The notes under the pieces were generated by a model that worked only from the letters and a program-made list of their open reading frames with translations, searched no databases and was not told the origin of the DNA. Below are positions 31,336 through 44,315 of a stretch of DNA of 64,000 bases, in pieces. This DNA comes from Pterobdella sp. o SKG-2022. Its lineage: Eukaryota; Annelida; Clitellata; Hirudinida; Piscicolidae. The DNA is taken from positions 8,379,698 through 8,443,697 of the forward strand of contig OZ038325.1 in assembly GCA_964035795.1 (NCBI GenBank). The letters run 5' to 3'. A program made the position numbers and the translations under genes. Every line of letters starts with the position of its first letter. Positions within the stretch are counted from its first letter, which is position 1.

Positions 31336-33774
31336 CACAGAAGCATAGGGAGATATTTTGGGGATGAAATGGAGGGTGGTTGTGGAGACAAGTGCGATTT
31401 TTGTACCGATCCTAAGCTTGCTAAAAAGCTATATGATGATGTCATAAGGTTTGTGTGTGTGTGTGTGTGTGGGTGGGTATATAGATAGGCTACCACATCC
31501 ATTATCATCACTATCTCACCACTATCGACGTCATCCCCATCCTACCATCATCACAGAGTAGAATCTTCAAGACTATACGGAGGGGACTTCAGAAGTGAAG
31601 TCACTGATAATGGCGATGATCTATATGGGGGAGGAAGGGGAGGAGCCAGGAGGTTAATAATATTCATCAATCTATTAATAGTTCTAAAATTAAATATTCA
31701 TGAGTCTCTTAGTAATCATTTTATTAAGACTCATTATTTTGCTAATATTAATTAACATCATCATTATTATGCAGAGAATCTGAATATTATGGGGGCAATG
31801 ATGATGATGGTAATTATGATGATGATGGTGCTGAAGACAGGACCAATATGATAAAGAAGATGCTGAAGATGAGAAGAGGAGGGACAACTAAAATTGTTAA
31901 CCATATACTTATTTATGTATTCATCTTCATAATCAATAAGATTACAAACCTGTACAGAAATCATTAACAATTTTATCGGTACTTTTATATTGATTTTATA
32001 ATCACTATCATCGTCATCATCGTTATAGCCACCATAATTATCACCCCCATCACTACCACCAGCTCCCGCAGGAGAGTAGAGAGGAAGGTATGATGAGGTC
32101 ATGGATGATGGGCTGTCCATTGAGACATGCTGATAACGTCAATAAGGATATTTCCACCAAGGTTAGTGGTGTGGATTAGGGTGAAAGGTGATAAAGCGGG
32201 TTTTGTGTGTGGATGATGTGGGGCGGAATAAGGTGTGATGGGCGGCTGTAGGTGGGGTTGACAAAGAATTATGTTATCATTTTTTCATCTAAGCCAAAGT
32301 TTCTATAGAAAAAAAATTTTTTTGCAATCTTTAATCAGTGATACTGTTATACAAGATAAATCTGTTTCTAAGATGTATGAGGTGTCTCAAAATGTGTTCC
32401 ATATTAATGAGTTTTCAATGTCACCCAGGACAGAATCACCCAATATTCCAAGCTGCATACATATTTGAAGAACAATTACGAGGCGGGAAATGATGGAGAT
32501 GATAATGATACCAAAGTTGGTGGTGATGATAATGATTGGCAAAGAAGGATAAAGGAAACAGCTGCTGATATGGAGTTTGAGGCGTATAAGGTTATCTATC
32601 TGTTTATCTATTTAGATATCTGTAGATCTATTCATTTATATATCTATCTATATATTTATCTATCTATCTGCAGACGAGTAAATTTCTGGGCGCATATAAA
32701 CAGAGTATTGTCAAGAAAATGATGATGATCAAGAAAATGACTAATAATAAACAGCTATATTGTTTTAATATTAATAATAAACCTCATACTAATTATGAAG
32801 GGTACACCGGTTTTAGCAGCGCTAAGAACTTTCTAAAAGTCAACGACGTTGGAAATAAAGGTAATAATAATAATAATGACAATAATAAAAATAATAAAAG
32901 AAAAATAAAAGATGAGCCAATAAAAGCTATCAAAAAAATAAAAAAAGAAGGTTGTGATGATAATGATACTCGTCCTCCTTCTGACGTCACGCTATTTAAA
33001 ACCGCCAAGGACTTGCTCAAGGAAAAAAGTGATGGTGAAATTAATTCCGATAATAATAATAAAAAAAATATCAAAAAAATAAATAATAATGATTCATACA
33101 CTTGCTCATCGATAAAAATAGAAAAAAATGATACAAATAATAATAATCATGATAAGAATATTAAAAATGATAATAATAATAATAATGGTAGTAATAATAA
33201 ATGTGATAAAATCGAAATTAAAAATATAAAAATCGAAAGCACTGAATATAATATAAACTTTGAAGATGAAAAATACGCTTCAAGAATTGAGCATGAGGAT
33301 CTTAATAACAATAATAATAGTCATATCAATAAAAACAATAATACCTATATTAATAACAAAAACAACAATAATAATATAAGTATCAACAATCATAAAAAAC
33401 AAAAAAATGGTACTAATAATAATAAGACGGTAGACAACTTAAAGGTCAGGGCCAAAGAGATCATCCAAGTGATCAATGGACTTTTGTCGTCTGACATCAG
33501 CAAGGTCCTTATTATTATTATCATTTTATTTTTTCTTTTATTATTGTTATTATCTAATTCTTATTTTTTCTTCCTGGTAAGATTTTTTACTTATTTATGA
33601 TGATTTTTTGCTTTTTAATAAGATTTTTCCACATTATAAATTACATTGTTATTGCTATTATTATCATTGTTGTTATTATTTTCATTATTATAGGAAGACA
33701 GGAGACTCAGACTGACCCAGGCCACCAAGAACATCATCAAAGAGAGAGTGCCTCAAAGCCTATGTAACATTTAG
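28466..33774 (+). CDS. RECQL5: RecQ-family ATP-dependent 3'-5' DNA helicase, RECQL5-like
   Basis: Nuclear genome-stability helicase. Fifteen exons join in frame to 868 residues: 28466-28565, 28721-28798, 29060-29184, 29343-29690, 29928-30026, 30178-30386, 30674-30738, 30902-30999, 31099-31172, 31329-31448, 31557-31652, 31775-31895, 32429-32590, 32674-33504, 33694-33774. Walker A '[15 protein letters not shown]', motif II '[17 protein letters not shown]', motif III 'ALTATAT', motif V '[15 protein letters not shown]' and motif VI 'QETGRAGRDG'. A RecQ zinc site follows ('C...CGDKCDFC'). Downstream, 'LYGGD', 'LYGGGRGG' and '[20 protein letters not shown]' match the RECQL5-specific region that contacts RNA polymerase II, which separates it from RECQL1, BLM and WRN. 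The rest is a long Asn/Lys/Asp linker (about 32800-33430), then a short helical tail. The 3' end converges on PTGES2; AATAAA at 34063. Confidence 0.93.
31290..31328. repeat. (CA)n tract forming a RECQL5 splice acceptor
   Basis: A run of CA dinucleotides ends in ...acacag at 31328, which is the acceptor of the zinc-site exon (31329-31448). The tract replaces the usual polypyrimidine stretch. Confidence 0.8.
32591..32673. repeat. 83-bp RECQL5 intron made of TATC-type repeat
   Basis: The whole intron from donor (gttatctatctg) to acceptor (tatctatctgcag) consists of TATC/TATT/TAGA tetranucleotide repeats, and both splice sites are embedded in them. Confidence 0.8.
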
Positions 33775-34170
33775 ATTTTGTCTTCTACAAATATTCCATT
33801 ATTTCTATTTTTAGCCCACGTAATTGATACTAAGTAGCATTAAAATTCCTCGTATTGTTATTATTATTTTTTAATGTTCAAGAGAATGGAAAAAGACATT
33901 AATGATGATGATGATTATTATTGATCTTTTTGTTTATTAGTAACTTCATATTGTTTCCAGGGCTGCATTTCGCCAAGAATCAATGGCGAAACGAGGATGC
34001 GTCTTAACACTTATTTTTGTATTATATTTAATTTAGTATTATTTTTTTTAATATTAGCAATGAATAAATAATATTTTTTTTTTTTATAAACTAATTTTCT
34101 GAGTCTGCGCCAACAGAGTGTATTGAATCCTTAAAAATGTTATTTAAACCGGTCAAACTCCACTAACCAA
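33775..34170. other. Convergent 3' UTR interval (RECQL5 / PTGES2)
   Basis: 396 bases shared by the 3' ends of two convergent genes, with AATAAA on plus (34063) and on minus (complement of 33933-33938). Transcripts may overlap here; no ORF of interest. Confidence 0.5.
34063..34068 (+). other. AATAAA polyadenylation signal, probable RECQL5
   Basis: Canonical hexamer about 290 bases after the RECQL5 stop and about 100 bases before the convergent PTGES2 stop. Confidence 0.45.
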
Positions 34171-36383
34171 TCACACAACTTCAACCTGACCTACTTTATC
34201 ATCCAATAATCTCTTACCTTCTTTCTTAGTCACCTCACCTTTAACCTCATTGAACCAATCTTTGACCTTAGTATTCGCCATCATATCATCAAAACTGCAA
34301 GTGCCCTGCATTGAGGTCATAACTCCGTAAACAGCAAGGTCGGCGAGGTTAGGTTCAGCACCACCCATGAATTTTCCGCCAGATTTCTTGACCACTTTCA
34401 TCCAATCATCGCACGCGTTGTATAAATCTTGTCTGACGTCAGAGGAGAGGTTGTGCCGTTTCTTGAGCATCTTCCCAATGAAAAACATGGCGATGGATCC
34501 CATCCCAACCACCATCCAAGTCTCCACGCCCCCAAACACCTCTTGCCACTCCCCTACCTGAGTGATAGTTGTATGTGATTTGGTGATTGGATATATGCTG
34601 TATGCTGATTGCTACTTACCTATTTATCTTATTTATTAAGACAATCAGCACTTGTTGCTGGTTTTTTTGGCATCTCACCCTATAAAAATGAGACTATACA
34701 AACAGTAAATGATCCAAAGCACCTCAGCAAAGATCTTGAAAGCTTGAAGAGCTTCGGAGGGAGTCCGGTATAGGTTGGGTGATATAGTGTGCACAAAATG
34801 CTTGTCTACCCACTCACGCTTCTTTGATACCTCCTGAGAAATGAGTGGAGTTAGTGCGAGGTGGTTAAGAGTAAAATATAGATATTGGTTGAATTGAAAT
34901 GGTTGGGGGTGAAGAACGATATAAATATTAGTCAATGGTTAAGTGAGGGATAGATATAAAGATAGTTTGGGTAAAATATAATGATATTTTCAGTGTCTAC
35001 ATTGATAAGAAATCTGATGGTGGGTTTGAAAACCCATGGTGAAATCAAGATACAGTGATTATAATGTAATTAATGAATGGGGCATACAAGGAAGTCCTTG
35101 GGGGCCTTGATGTACTCACCATACATGATCCTGTACCTGGGGATGGTGGTGAGTTGGGTATTTATATTGGATGATGGTGGTGATTTGTGGTCTTGATAAT
35201 GTCGATGAGATAGTTTTAAGATTTGTGATGAAACTTAATTAGTTTTTGCAACACAAAGCTATCTTCAGCATTTGATTATATAACAATGGGTGAATGTCAC
35301 GATATATATAATTTATTAAGCGAATAGTCTTATGGGTGAATGGTTATTATAAGTATGTAGTTTAATTATTGGTAATGATTTAATGAATGATAATTATTGG
35401 AATAATTTATACTATGATGATGATGATGATTTTTATGAATTATAACACACATTTTGTATTATTTTTCTTTCATATAAGTTTTTTTTATGTATTAAATAAG
35501 TAACTTTAATAAGTTACACAATTTTTGTGTATTGTTATTAACATTACTAAACTATATAGAAAATCTTTACAACAAGCATACTTGTTAGCTACATCATAAA
35601 CAAGCTTTTCTTTCTTGTTCGTTTCCACAATGGTGGGATAGCATTGCTTGATGGAAGTGAGGGAGGTGGAAGGATCAATCATTGCTGAATACAGACAAGA
35701 GATAATACCAGAAGAATCCTTCAGCATAACTAAATCACCTGTTTGTTTGTCTTCAACCATTAAGATTGGCACTTTCTTGTACACACCAGACCATTTGATC
35801 TGCTTCCTTGTCACACTATTCACCTCGATGATGTTGTACGAAAAGCCATGATAGTTCAAGAAGGCTCGAACCTAGTGTAATTTTTGGTGTGAAGTGTGAG
35901 GTATTTTGTTAAAAAACATAATTGAACAATATTATCACCAACTCTTGCCACAAATGATTAAATGATGTAAACAAATGATTAATTGATAATTACTTTGCAA
36001 CAAAAAGGACAACTTTGATACTGAAACAAAGTGAGTTTGTATTTCTGATTGTGGTTAGAGCCTCTTATTTTCCTTGTTGCTTTGATGCTAGAATATTCTT
36101 TCAACTTCTCCATGTCTTCTTCTTCAGAGGCATTCTGTAATGCAGGGAGTTGGCTCTTTTTAATCTTTCTATAATCATAGACTCCGTAAAGGCAGACGCC
36201 AACAAGACCGGTGAACAATAATTTATTATTAGAGACTTTTTTACTCAGTGACCTCCAAGTTACAAAACTTCTGCTCTTTAATGAAAGAGATCTCGCTGCT
36301 GACAATGTTTTCAATTCAAATATCTGGTTTTTTGCCAAAAACTTTGAGTTATTTATTAATGAAGTAAAACACCGAGAAGACAT
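34171..36383 (-). CDS. PTGES2: Prostaglandin E synthase 2-like, membrane-associated GST-fold protein
   Basis: Thioredoxin/GST-fold protein of the mPGES-2 family, linked in vertebrates to PGH2-to-PGE2 conversion and haem binding. Five exons join to 408 residues: 36383-35994, 35871-35582, 35136-35088 (49 nt), 34833-34723, 34557-34171. The N-terminus is Ser/Arg/Lys-rich with one hydrophobic segment ('LLFTGLVGVCLYGVYDYRK'), fitting a mitochondrial or Golgi membrane anchor. The glutaredoxin-like motif is 'LTLFQYQSCPFCCKVRAFLN', with both Cys of CPFC kept. Other family marks: 'KVPILMVED', 'HTISPNLYRTPSEAL', 'MGGAEPNLADLAVYGV'. Vertebrate PTGES2 is about 377 residues. The start lies 194 bp downstream of the DEG/ENaC stop on the same strand. 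Confidence 0.92.
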
Positions 36384-36576
36384 TCTTTATGGGGTTAAAA
36401 GTGAGTTTAAAACCAAGTGCGTTTTAATTTATTCGCTGAAACAACATCAAAATCAACTCTCATTCATTTTTCATTTGAAAGTTAACAAGTTTTTAATTTT
36501 CAAAACAACACCAAAATCTTTTCACAACACTTAATAGATTATCAACATCTCACACCAAATCTTCAGAACCATTATA

Positions 36577-39500
36577 TCAAAAAATCTTTTCAAAGTAGTT
36601 TTTTTTGACATAAATAATGAGAAAATCCAAGGTTTCACAGAAGGTCAAGATGGACGCCCCTAACAGAAGACTCATAGAAGACCCAATTCTGCTGAACAAA
36701 ACCAGACCTACCAAAAATTTAAATCTTTGTTTATAATAGTTTATCTATAATTAGTCACTAAAGAATTTATATATTAAATCCGGTTTTTATTTCGTATTTT
36801 TAGAATTATTCTATAACGCTTTTTATTTAAACTTAAGTTTCATTTTAAATCAAACCTGTCATGGCGGGTCGTTGTTGGATTGTCTTGTAGGAGATCTCTT
36901 TGTAGAACACGTCCAGTTTTATCATGTTTTCTCTAGGCAAGAATGAGGTCAGTTTTGAAAAATTTTTATGTTGGTTTGTACGGGTGAGTTTGGTTGTTTG
37001 TGTGTGTAAGGGTGAGCTTGAAGGTTTAAACAGAAAACATTAAATTGGTTGAATATTAATAATTTGGTTTATATATATATATATATTAACAATTTAAACT
37101 ATTATTTATCTCAAAAAATATACGTTTTTCGTTAATGAATTTTTCAACTGAACACCCCTTTCTCCAAAAACCTAAAAAACCCTTGATCAAGCTCATCATC
37201 TTGCGTAGACTTAACCAACTCTTTTTCAAAAATTGCCAACGCCTTGAGGAACCCCTTGAACTCTGAAAGGTAGCTTTTGTGTAGTTGTTGTAGCGCATGT
37301 ATGTATTGTTGGTGGAGCAGTTGCACCACTTCCAGACTCGATGTTTCCTTCATGAATTTCAAGCGGGAAATTAATGTTTGGAGTTTTTGCATCGAATCCT
37401 GTTGGGTTGCGCCATTTCTTGGAATTATTTCTTAAAACTGTTGTTTAAATCTGCAGTTTTTTGAAAATGAGAACTTATAAATACCGTAGGGATAAACATC
37501 AGAGACATTAATTTGGAGTTTTTTAAGACCTAAAACAAAAAATGATTGAAAAATTTTTCGACTTAAAATCTCACACCTCTTCAAGCAGACCCATAACTAA
37601 ATCACTGTACTCTTTTGAAAAATAAATTTTTGAATGCTTTTCCGCCATTTTGATGATGTAGGATTTTTGAATGTTCACGTCATCCATGGCTGGTAGTTGG
37701 AGATCAATGACACTCTCGTAACACTTGATGACGTTGTAGCTAAGTGTTGACGTCTGTGTTTGTGTGAATGTATCTCTACATGTGTATATTTATGTTTTAG
37801 TGTATTTTTTGTGTATGACTGCTTGTATATGTTTTAATTAAAGAAGGTTCAAAATATCACAAACAAATAAGTTTGCACCTTCAAAATGAAGTTTTCGATG
37901 ATTTTCAACAGACCGTGGTGATCTGATTTGATGCTTTCAAAAATCTTTTTAACTTCATTGGACTCTAGAATATAGGTCAGTAGGTCAGCTTGCGTCATCT
38001 TCTTTTTCAAGAAGTCATTGATTTTATCCAATATTTTCAGCATCTGCTTTTGAAAGTTTTCCAACACTTCATTCGTTTTTGTTAAAATCACTTCTAAATC
38101 GGATGGTTGGTTTATTGACCGGAAAGAGTTCGATGCGGCGTTTAGATACACTTCCAACATGGCAAGATTCTTATCTGGTGTCAGAATGTCTTCTTGTGAA
38201 ACTGGCCAATCACAGACCTCAAAATTGTCAGGTTCAAAAAGGGACGTTTCTTGATCAGCTGATTCTCTCATGAAGATATCAATGAGGTGGAATGCTTGCA
38301 GTTTGTGCTCCCAAGTTGCATCTTTAGCCAGATACATTTTGAGAGCAATTTCTAGCTCATTGGTTGTTTTTTTCGTCCAATAAGACGAGGTATCTTTCAA
38401 AAGATTCATACACTCTCTCTGATTGGGTGCGTACAAGAAGTGCTCATAAGAAGTGTTGCTAAAAATACTTTTAGAAAGTTCCAGTCTTTTATCTGCCATG
38501 TTACCCAGGTCTCTCATGGTGTTTGGCAGACATCGCTGTGTGTTGGAAACAATTAAAAAAGATTATAGAAACATTTTCATCAATAAGATAAACAATAAAG
38601 GGAGAAAACCATTGCAGTTTTGATCTGAGACTTCCTGATGCCGAGCAGGGTGGAAGGGAACTGGTCGTAACACGAGTAATAATCGTCCCATTTGTTTGTG
38701 CTCCCATCTAGCGACTTTTTAGATTCGGTCATATTTGCTTTTCTTAGTTGGGTTTCTTCGAAGTAACAGTAATTAAGGAGGGATTCTGTGTAAGAGATCA
38801 TAATTTCTTCTATTTTTAGCACGTTAGGATTGTCTTCTTTGAATTCACTTTTAGTATTTTGGTTAAATTCACTTTTGACATCTTTTCGATCTTGGTTATT
38901 GAAGGCTTCCAGTGGCAACTGGGGTTTTTGAGAAAGCATGAACGAAAACGGAAAAGGTTTTTCCAAAAACGAACACAACAACCTGTTTGTAGCAATAATA
39001 TAGCGATTCGAGTTTCATATAAAAATAATGGAACAGTACAACATTAAAACCACATCGACTCTCACTTGACCATCTTCCAGAACTGCTCTACAGAGGGCTG
39101 AGGTTGCTTCACCAAAGAATCTTTGAACACGTAGTTATCCCTCAAAACCTTTAAATCCCCCATTATCGCCTTTTCTTCCGTCACCAGTTTATGCTCTATG
39201 TTTTTACCGGAAGGTCTTTCTATATGAATTCCGTTCAATTCTTTCTGTATATATTCCTCCAAATAGGATGTGTTTGTTTTTAGTTCATTGTTATGGGAAG
39301 GATAATTTTTTTCCATATTTGTTTTCTGATTTTCAAAATTCTTCATTTTGTATTCATCATAACCACCATTATTATCATCATTCTCATCTAACTCATCATC
39401 ATTTTCTTCTCTATTCCCACTTCCATTTTCATCATTTCTTTCGGAAACACTTCCACAAAAGATCACAAATATATTCTCTAAAGCCTTCTTATACTGCCTG

Positions 39501-42500
39501 CTAGCTGTTATCAATCTTTTACTGTGTACTCTCACCAGATCCACGTTTTCTTGCTTTATTATCTCGTCTGCCCTTTTTGCTCTGGCCTTTTTGCTTTTGA
39601 GGTATTCATCTGAATTGACATGATAAACATGTTTAAAAAGGGATTGAAAATAAATTTTTTAAAAATAATACAGAATGAAAGCATGTTTAAGTTTTTGAGA
39701 TGATAATGGACACAAGCATATGATAAATGACAACGACACAAATCAACAACAAACAGCTGGTAGGGTTTAGAGTCTTGAATCTCAAGACATCAATCTTCGC
39801 AAGCTTGGCGCATGATATTTCTTCCTTGAAAGTGACTCTTGAGCATGAAGATGAACATTTTTCCTGCCAACAGTTCAACCTCATTTCTTCCTCCACTGGG
39901 GGTGTGGTGCGATGTGGGTAAGTGTAGTAATGGTGAGAGTTGGGTGGTGTGGTGGTGTAGTAGTGGTGTTTGGTGAAAGCTGAAGTTGTAGTGATGGTAG
40001 TGGTATTCTTCGTTGTTAATTTGTACTCAGTTAAAAATTTCTTTTAAATATCTGTGTCAATAGATTAATATTTAATGATTTTGTGTTATGAGGTTACTAT
40101 CCGACATGTAATCATTCAAGTTCCAAATACAAAATTTTTTCAAATCACCATATAAACCTACCGAAATCTTCCAGCTGGGCACACATGAAAGCTTCAGAGA
40201 CATTGCAAACCCTCTTTGAACCAACCACCTCATCACTTATTTCTCCATTCTCTCCCATCCCATTTTTTCTTTCATCACCATTCCCTACCCCAGCATCAAT
40301 CGTTCTCCCATCTTCATTTTCGTCAGCATTACTACAGTTGCATTTAGCTTCAAGAGCGGATGTTTTAGCTGAGGCTAAGCATTGAGACCTAGGCACGCCA
40401 TCTAAGGAACAAATTCCATAAGGTGGAGGGAGATTGTGGTGCTGGGTGCTGGAGATTCCTACCAAAGTATGGGTGCCTGGTGCCACTGAAAATCCCCACT
40501 CTTCCACCAGAGGAAACTCGCCTGGTGGATGTACTAGGGCCTGTGGGGTGGGAGTGTGGTGGGTTTGTAGTGTGGTGTGTTGGTGGATTATGGGATTTGG
40601 TGAAGTGGGGTGCTGGGTGGTAAGGTATTGAGATAAGTAGTGAAGAGAAGTGAAGAAGAATTTTATGGCTTGTAATGTGGTATGGTAGTGTTGGAGGGTG
40701 TGATTTAGTGATGTAAATGACGGTGTGGTGGTGATGTGTTTTCTCTTTCCCCTCATGGACCCACCTTGATTCCAGCATTGACACCACTTCCCCTTATATG
40801 GTCATAAGTTTCCAAGTTCAGTGTTAACTTCAGGGAAAAGCGGGACCCTGTTTCAATGTTGTTATTATTATTTTTATTATTAATATCACTATTATTAGTG
40901 ACTTACCCGGCTGATGCACTTTTTTGATTTTATCATCACTATCATTATTATTGTTGTTATTATTATTATTGCTTTTTTTTTTCCAGTTGAAAGTGTAACA
41001 AACATGGAAAAATCCCAACAATCTCACTTTAAAATCTTCCTCTATGTTACATTTCTCTCCAGACCATTCACAGCTGCAATAATAATAACTTGTTGTTTTT
41101 TTGTTTTGTTATTTTATTATTATTATTATTTACCTGTATATAAGGTCATGTTTTTGATGAGCCAATCTAAAAGTCAATTCTTTGAGGTCTTCGTACGTGT
41201 TATTATTGTTATTATTATTGTTGTTATTATTTTTATCAAATTTGTAGTAGTTTTTGGTTGATACCAAATTCCAATTATCTGGAATAAAAATAATCATGCT
41301 TAAAACGTTGCTATTATGGAAACCGTCCAAAAATCAATAAATATAAATAATATAATAAAAAAAATTAATAATATCAAAAATGAAAAACAATAGTAATGGA
41401 ATACTAGGACCGAAGGAGTTGGCTTGGTAGTAACTGAGAACCTGCGGGTAGACTCCCGTCTCTACACTCTCTGACAACCTTTGGAACAATAAAAATAATA
41501 AGGTTATGGTTTTTTTATTAATGAAAGTAACAATATGAACAATAAAAATAAAGGTTATGGTTATAAAGAAAAAAAACTTTCATAATTCTATTAATTGAAA
41601 ATCAAGTCAAATAAGAATAGTAATAACAATAAATTTATTAATACCAGTAAAAATAATACTCGCCTGAATTTATTTTGGTTGCAGATGGTGAGAGAGGGGA
41701 AAGTGAGGTAGCTTTGAGGGTAGTGCACCTAGGTGATGAAGAGAATAAAAAATATAATAATAATTAAAAAACTATTTTGAAATAAAAATTTATTAGGGAT
41801 TAACGCAAAAAAATTAGTTTTAGTACTTTCCACAATTAACTTCTCTGTTTGCGTAAAAATAAAATTTCGAGCGTATTCTGACCATAATACAATAATGAAA
41901 AAAATGGTAACCTACCAATAATAAACTGATCATAATAATAATAATAAACTCATCATAAAATCAATACTTTAGCCTCAATGGTAGCAAGGTGTTGTCTAAA
42001 GGATGCGTAGCAGGAGATGCAGTTCCAGGTCAGAAAACCAGCGTTGAACAACAATATCAACAGCACTACTCGTCTGTATTTTCATTTTGAAGGTTTTTCC
42101 ACCATTCTTCATCACACCACTTCACATCCCAATACACCACATCCCTCCATCACCATCATCTCCTACAACACCACTTTATTTCACACCCCTTACCACCATC
42201 ATCTTCCCCCACGCCATCTCAATACACCCCTCTACAACACCCCTAACTCTCGACATATCACTTCACCCCTCCCCCCCTTACCTTCTCCACACGTGATACA
42301 CACCGGCATTGGAGTCGAGACACAATCTGAAGCCATGTAGGGATGTTTGTTTGCAGAACAACGACCAGAAGTCTGTTGTTTTTTTCTTTTCGTTATTATT
42401 GTATTTATCGTTATTATTTGTATTTTTATTGTTAGAGTTATTATTGTTGTTATTGTTATTAATTTCATTATTTTTGATTTGATTTTTATCGTTATTTATT

Positions 42501-42829
42501 GCTTTAATGTTGAATATATTGTAGTAGTTATTATTTTTATTTTTTTTATTATTTCTCTTATTATTGTTGTAGTTTTTGTTACTATTTTCGTCACCATTGT
42601 CATTACTTTTTCCTTTTCCTTCACTTTCTATTTTGTCATTTCTCCTCTTTCCATCATTGTATAACGAGTTTGTATCAATACCAATATTATGAAAATAGTA
42701 GTTATTTTTTTTATTCTTATTATTCAAGTTATTATTATTGTTTTTATTGTTGTTGCTTTCAAAATCGGTTTTATTTACATTGTCTCTTTTTTCAAAATCA
42801 AGGAATTGTTTCGAGGTCAACAAGCCCAT
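36577..42829 (-). CDS. DEG/ENaC/ASIC-family cation channel with giant ectodomain insertion
   Basis: Plasma-membrane Na+ channel subunit (degenerin/ENaC/ASIC superfamily). Seventeen exons join in phase to 1312 residues: 42829-42282, 42073-41968, 41728-41664, 41478-41405, 41278-41134, 41073-40907, 40847-40765, 40540-40162, 39895-39755, 39609-39066, 38982-38610, 38535-37879, 37753-37577, 37529-37485, 37398-37172, 36932-36856, 36707-36577. Cytosolic Asn/Lys-rich N-terminus, gating motif 'TSLHGF', TM1 'VVLLILLFNAGFL', post-TM1 'TFPSLTICNQNKFR', palm 'CEWSGEKCN', 'WGFSVAPGTHTLVG', 'LPPPYGIC', 'CSSSCSRVTFKEEISCAKLA', 'ENMIKLDVFYKEISYKTIQQ', and TM2 with the selectivity filter 'IGSSMSLLLGASILTFCE'. 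Exons 10-15 (39609-37172) encode about 670 helical, charged residues with no recognised domain, where ASICs have a short knuckle helix. Weakest junctions: the 39755 donor, the GC donor at 41664 and the 37172 donor. Typical family length is 500-750. Confidence 0.88.
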
Positions 42830-43059
42830 GATGAATAACAAGAATAATCAAAGCAAATTATTATAATTATTGATTTTTTATTATCTGATTAATAGACTCA
42901 AACCTATTTCTATCGTTTCGACGCTTTTTATGAATCTTGAATTTTTTTTTATTCACAAAAAAATCCTAATTCAAAAATTTATTTAAAAATTCATCAAAAA
43001 CCTACAAAAATGAATAGAAAATGGTTCAAATGAAGCTCCAAGGGCACATTTACCTGGCC

Positions 43060-43066
43060 TTTTATA
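43060..43066 (-). promoter_or_regulatory. TATA box of the DEG/ENaC gene
   Basis: On the minus strand the sequence reads TATAAAAGG, about 235 bp upstream of the ATG at 42829. Confidence 0.5.
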
Positions 43067-44315
43067 CTGGCTCGCTTCAACAAGAAGCAGTAAAACAATA
43101 TGACAACAATATGTTTTGAATAATATTAATAATTAAAATAATAATAATAACAATGGTAGGTTGTGAATGAAACAACAATAATGTCAACAATAGGCTTTAA
43201 ATAAAATAATAAAAATACTGAAAAAATAGGTGAAAATAATATAATAAACTCAACTAAATGATATATATTAATAATAATAATATGAAGATAATAATAAAAA
43301 TAATAATAAACATAACAGGATAATGCAAATAATAAACTTGATTGTATTTTGTAGTTATAATACATAGTATCACAAGGTAATGGGTTGTATATTATTTAAT
43401 ATCAAATATATACTTAATATTTAATATTTACAAAATATTTTATTTAAATATATACAACTATTTACATATATAATTAAAAAAATAAGCAGTATAACAAGAC
43501 AAAAGGTGAATTCAAACCAATGGGAAAAAACATTAACTCAAAACAAGAGGTAATTATGATTTATAATAATTTAAAAATTAATTCAATTAAAACTGATGAA
43601 AAGTGAAGCAAAAATAGAGCTGTTGTGTAGAAGGCATTTTGCACATAATTTTGAAGTTTATTAAAATACTGAATCTCATAATATGACGTATGATATCACA
43701 GAACAAAACTATATGTAAAGTTCTCCAATAAAATTATATATATTTCTATGTAACATAATTATATATAACTAAAAAAATAGCTTTACATAAAATTCATCTA
43801 ATGACTATATATAAATATGTATAATGAAGCTATCTTTGACAATGCTGTAAATACTGCTACTACTACTGCTACTACTCCTACTACTACTACTCTTACTACT
43901 ACTACTCTTACTACTACTACTATAATCTTTATTACCATGTGGGAAATAACCACATGTTTTCAAATTGAGAGATACGAAGGACTTCAAGAGCATCTTGTGT
44001 TTTTATTATTATTGTTATTTTTTGTTAATTGTTATTATTTCAGTATAATCATTATTATTTTTATTATTATGGGATAATTATTTTTTATGATTTTTATTAT
44101 TAGTATTATTTCTATTTTGTTCTTTTTTACTAGTATTATTATTTATTTTTGTTTGTTACTCTTGTTTTTTTTATTATTTTTTCATTTGTTATGATTATTG
44201 TTGTTATTTTGATTTATTTATTTTTCAAAAATTTGATTATTTTCCCCTTTTACTGCTCCTCCCACTTAATATGTTGGTTGAGCTTCGATTGGAGTGCTAC
44301 TATCAATATCACTAG

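Noticed and set aside
31767..32120. Minus-strand ORF with Gly/Asp-rich start
   Set aside because: Overlaps a RECQL5 exon that fits the gene model in phase; the Asp run is a GAT-repeat effect.
36577..39609. Helical exons at 39609-37172 as a separate minus-strand gene downstream of a truncated channel
   Set aside because: The missing palm strand and the TM2 filter of the same channel lie further downstream (36932-36577), and all exon phases join across the region, so one gene is the simpler reading. It is kept as the main point to test.
42347..42664. Hydrophobic plus-strand ORF of 105 residues
   Set aside because: Antisense shadow of the Asn/Lys-rich first exon of the DEG/ENaC gene.
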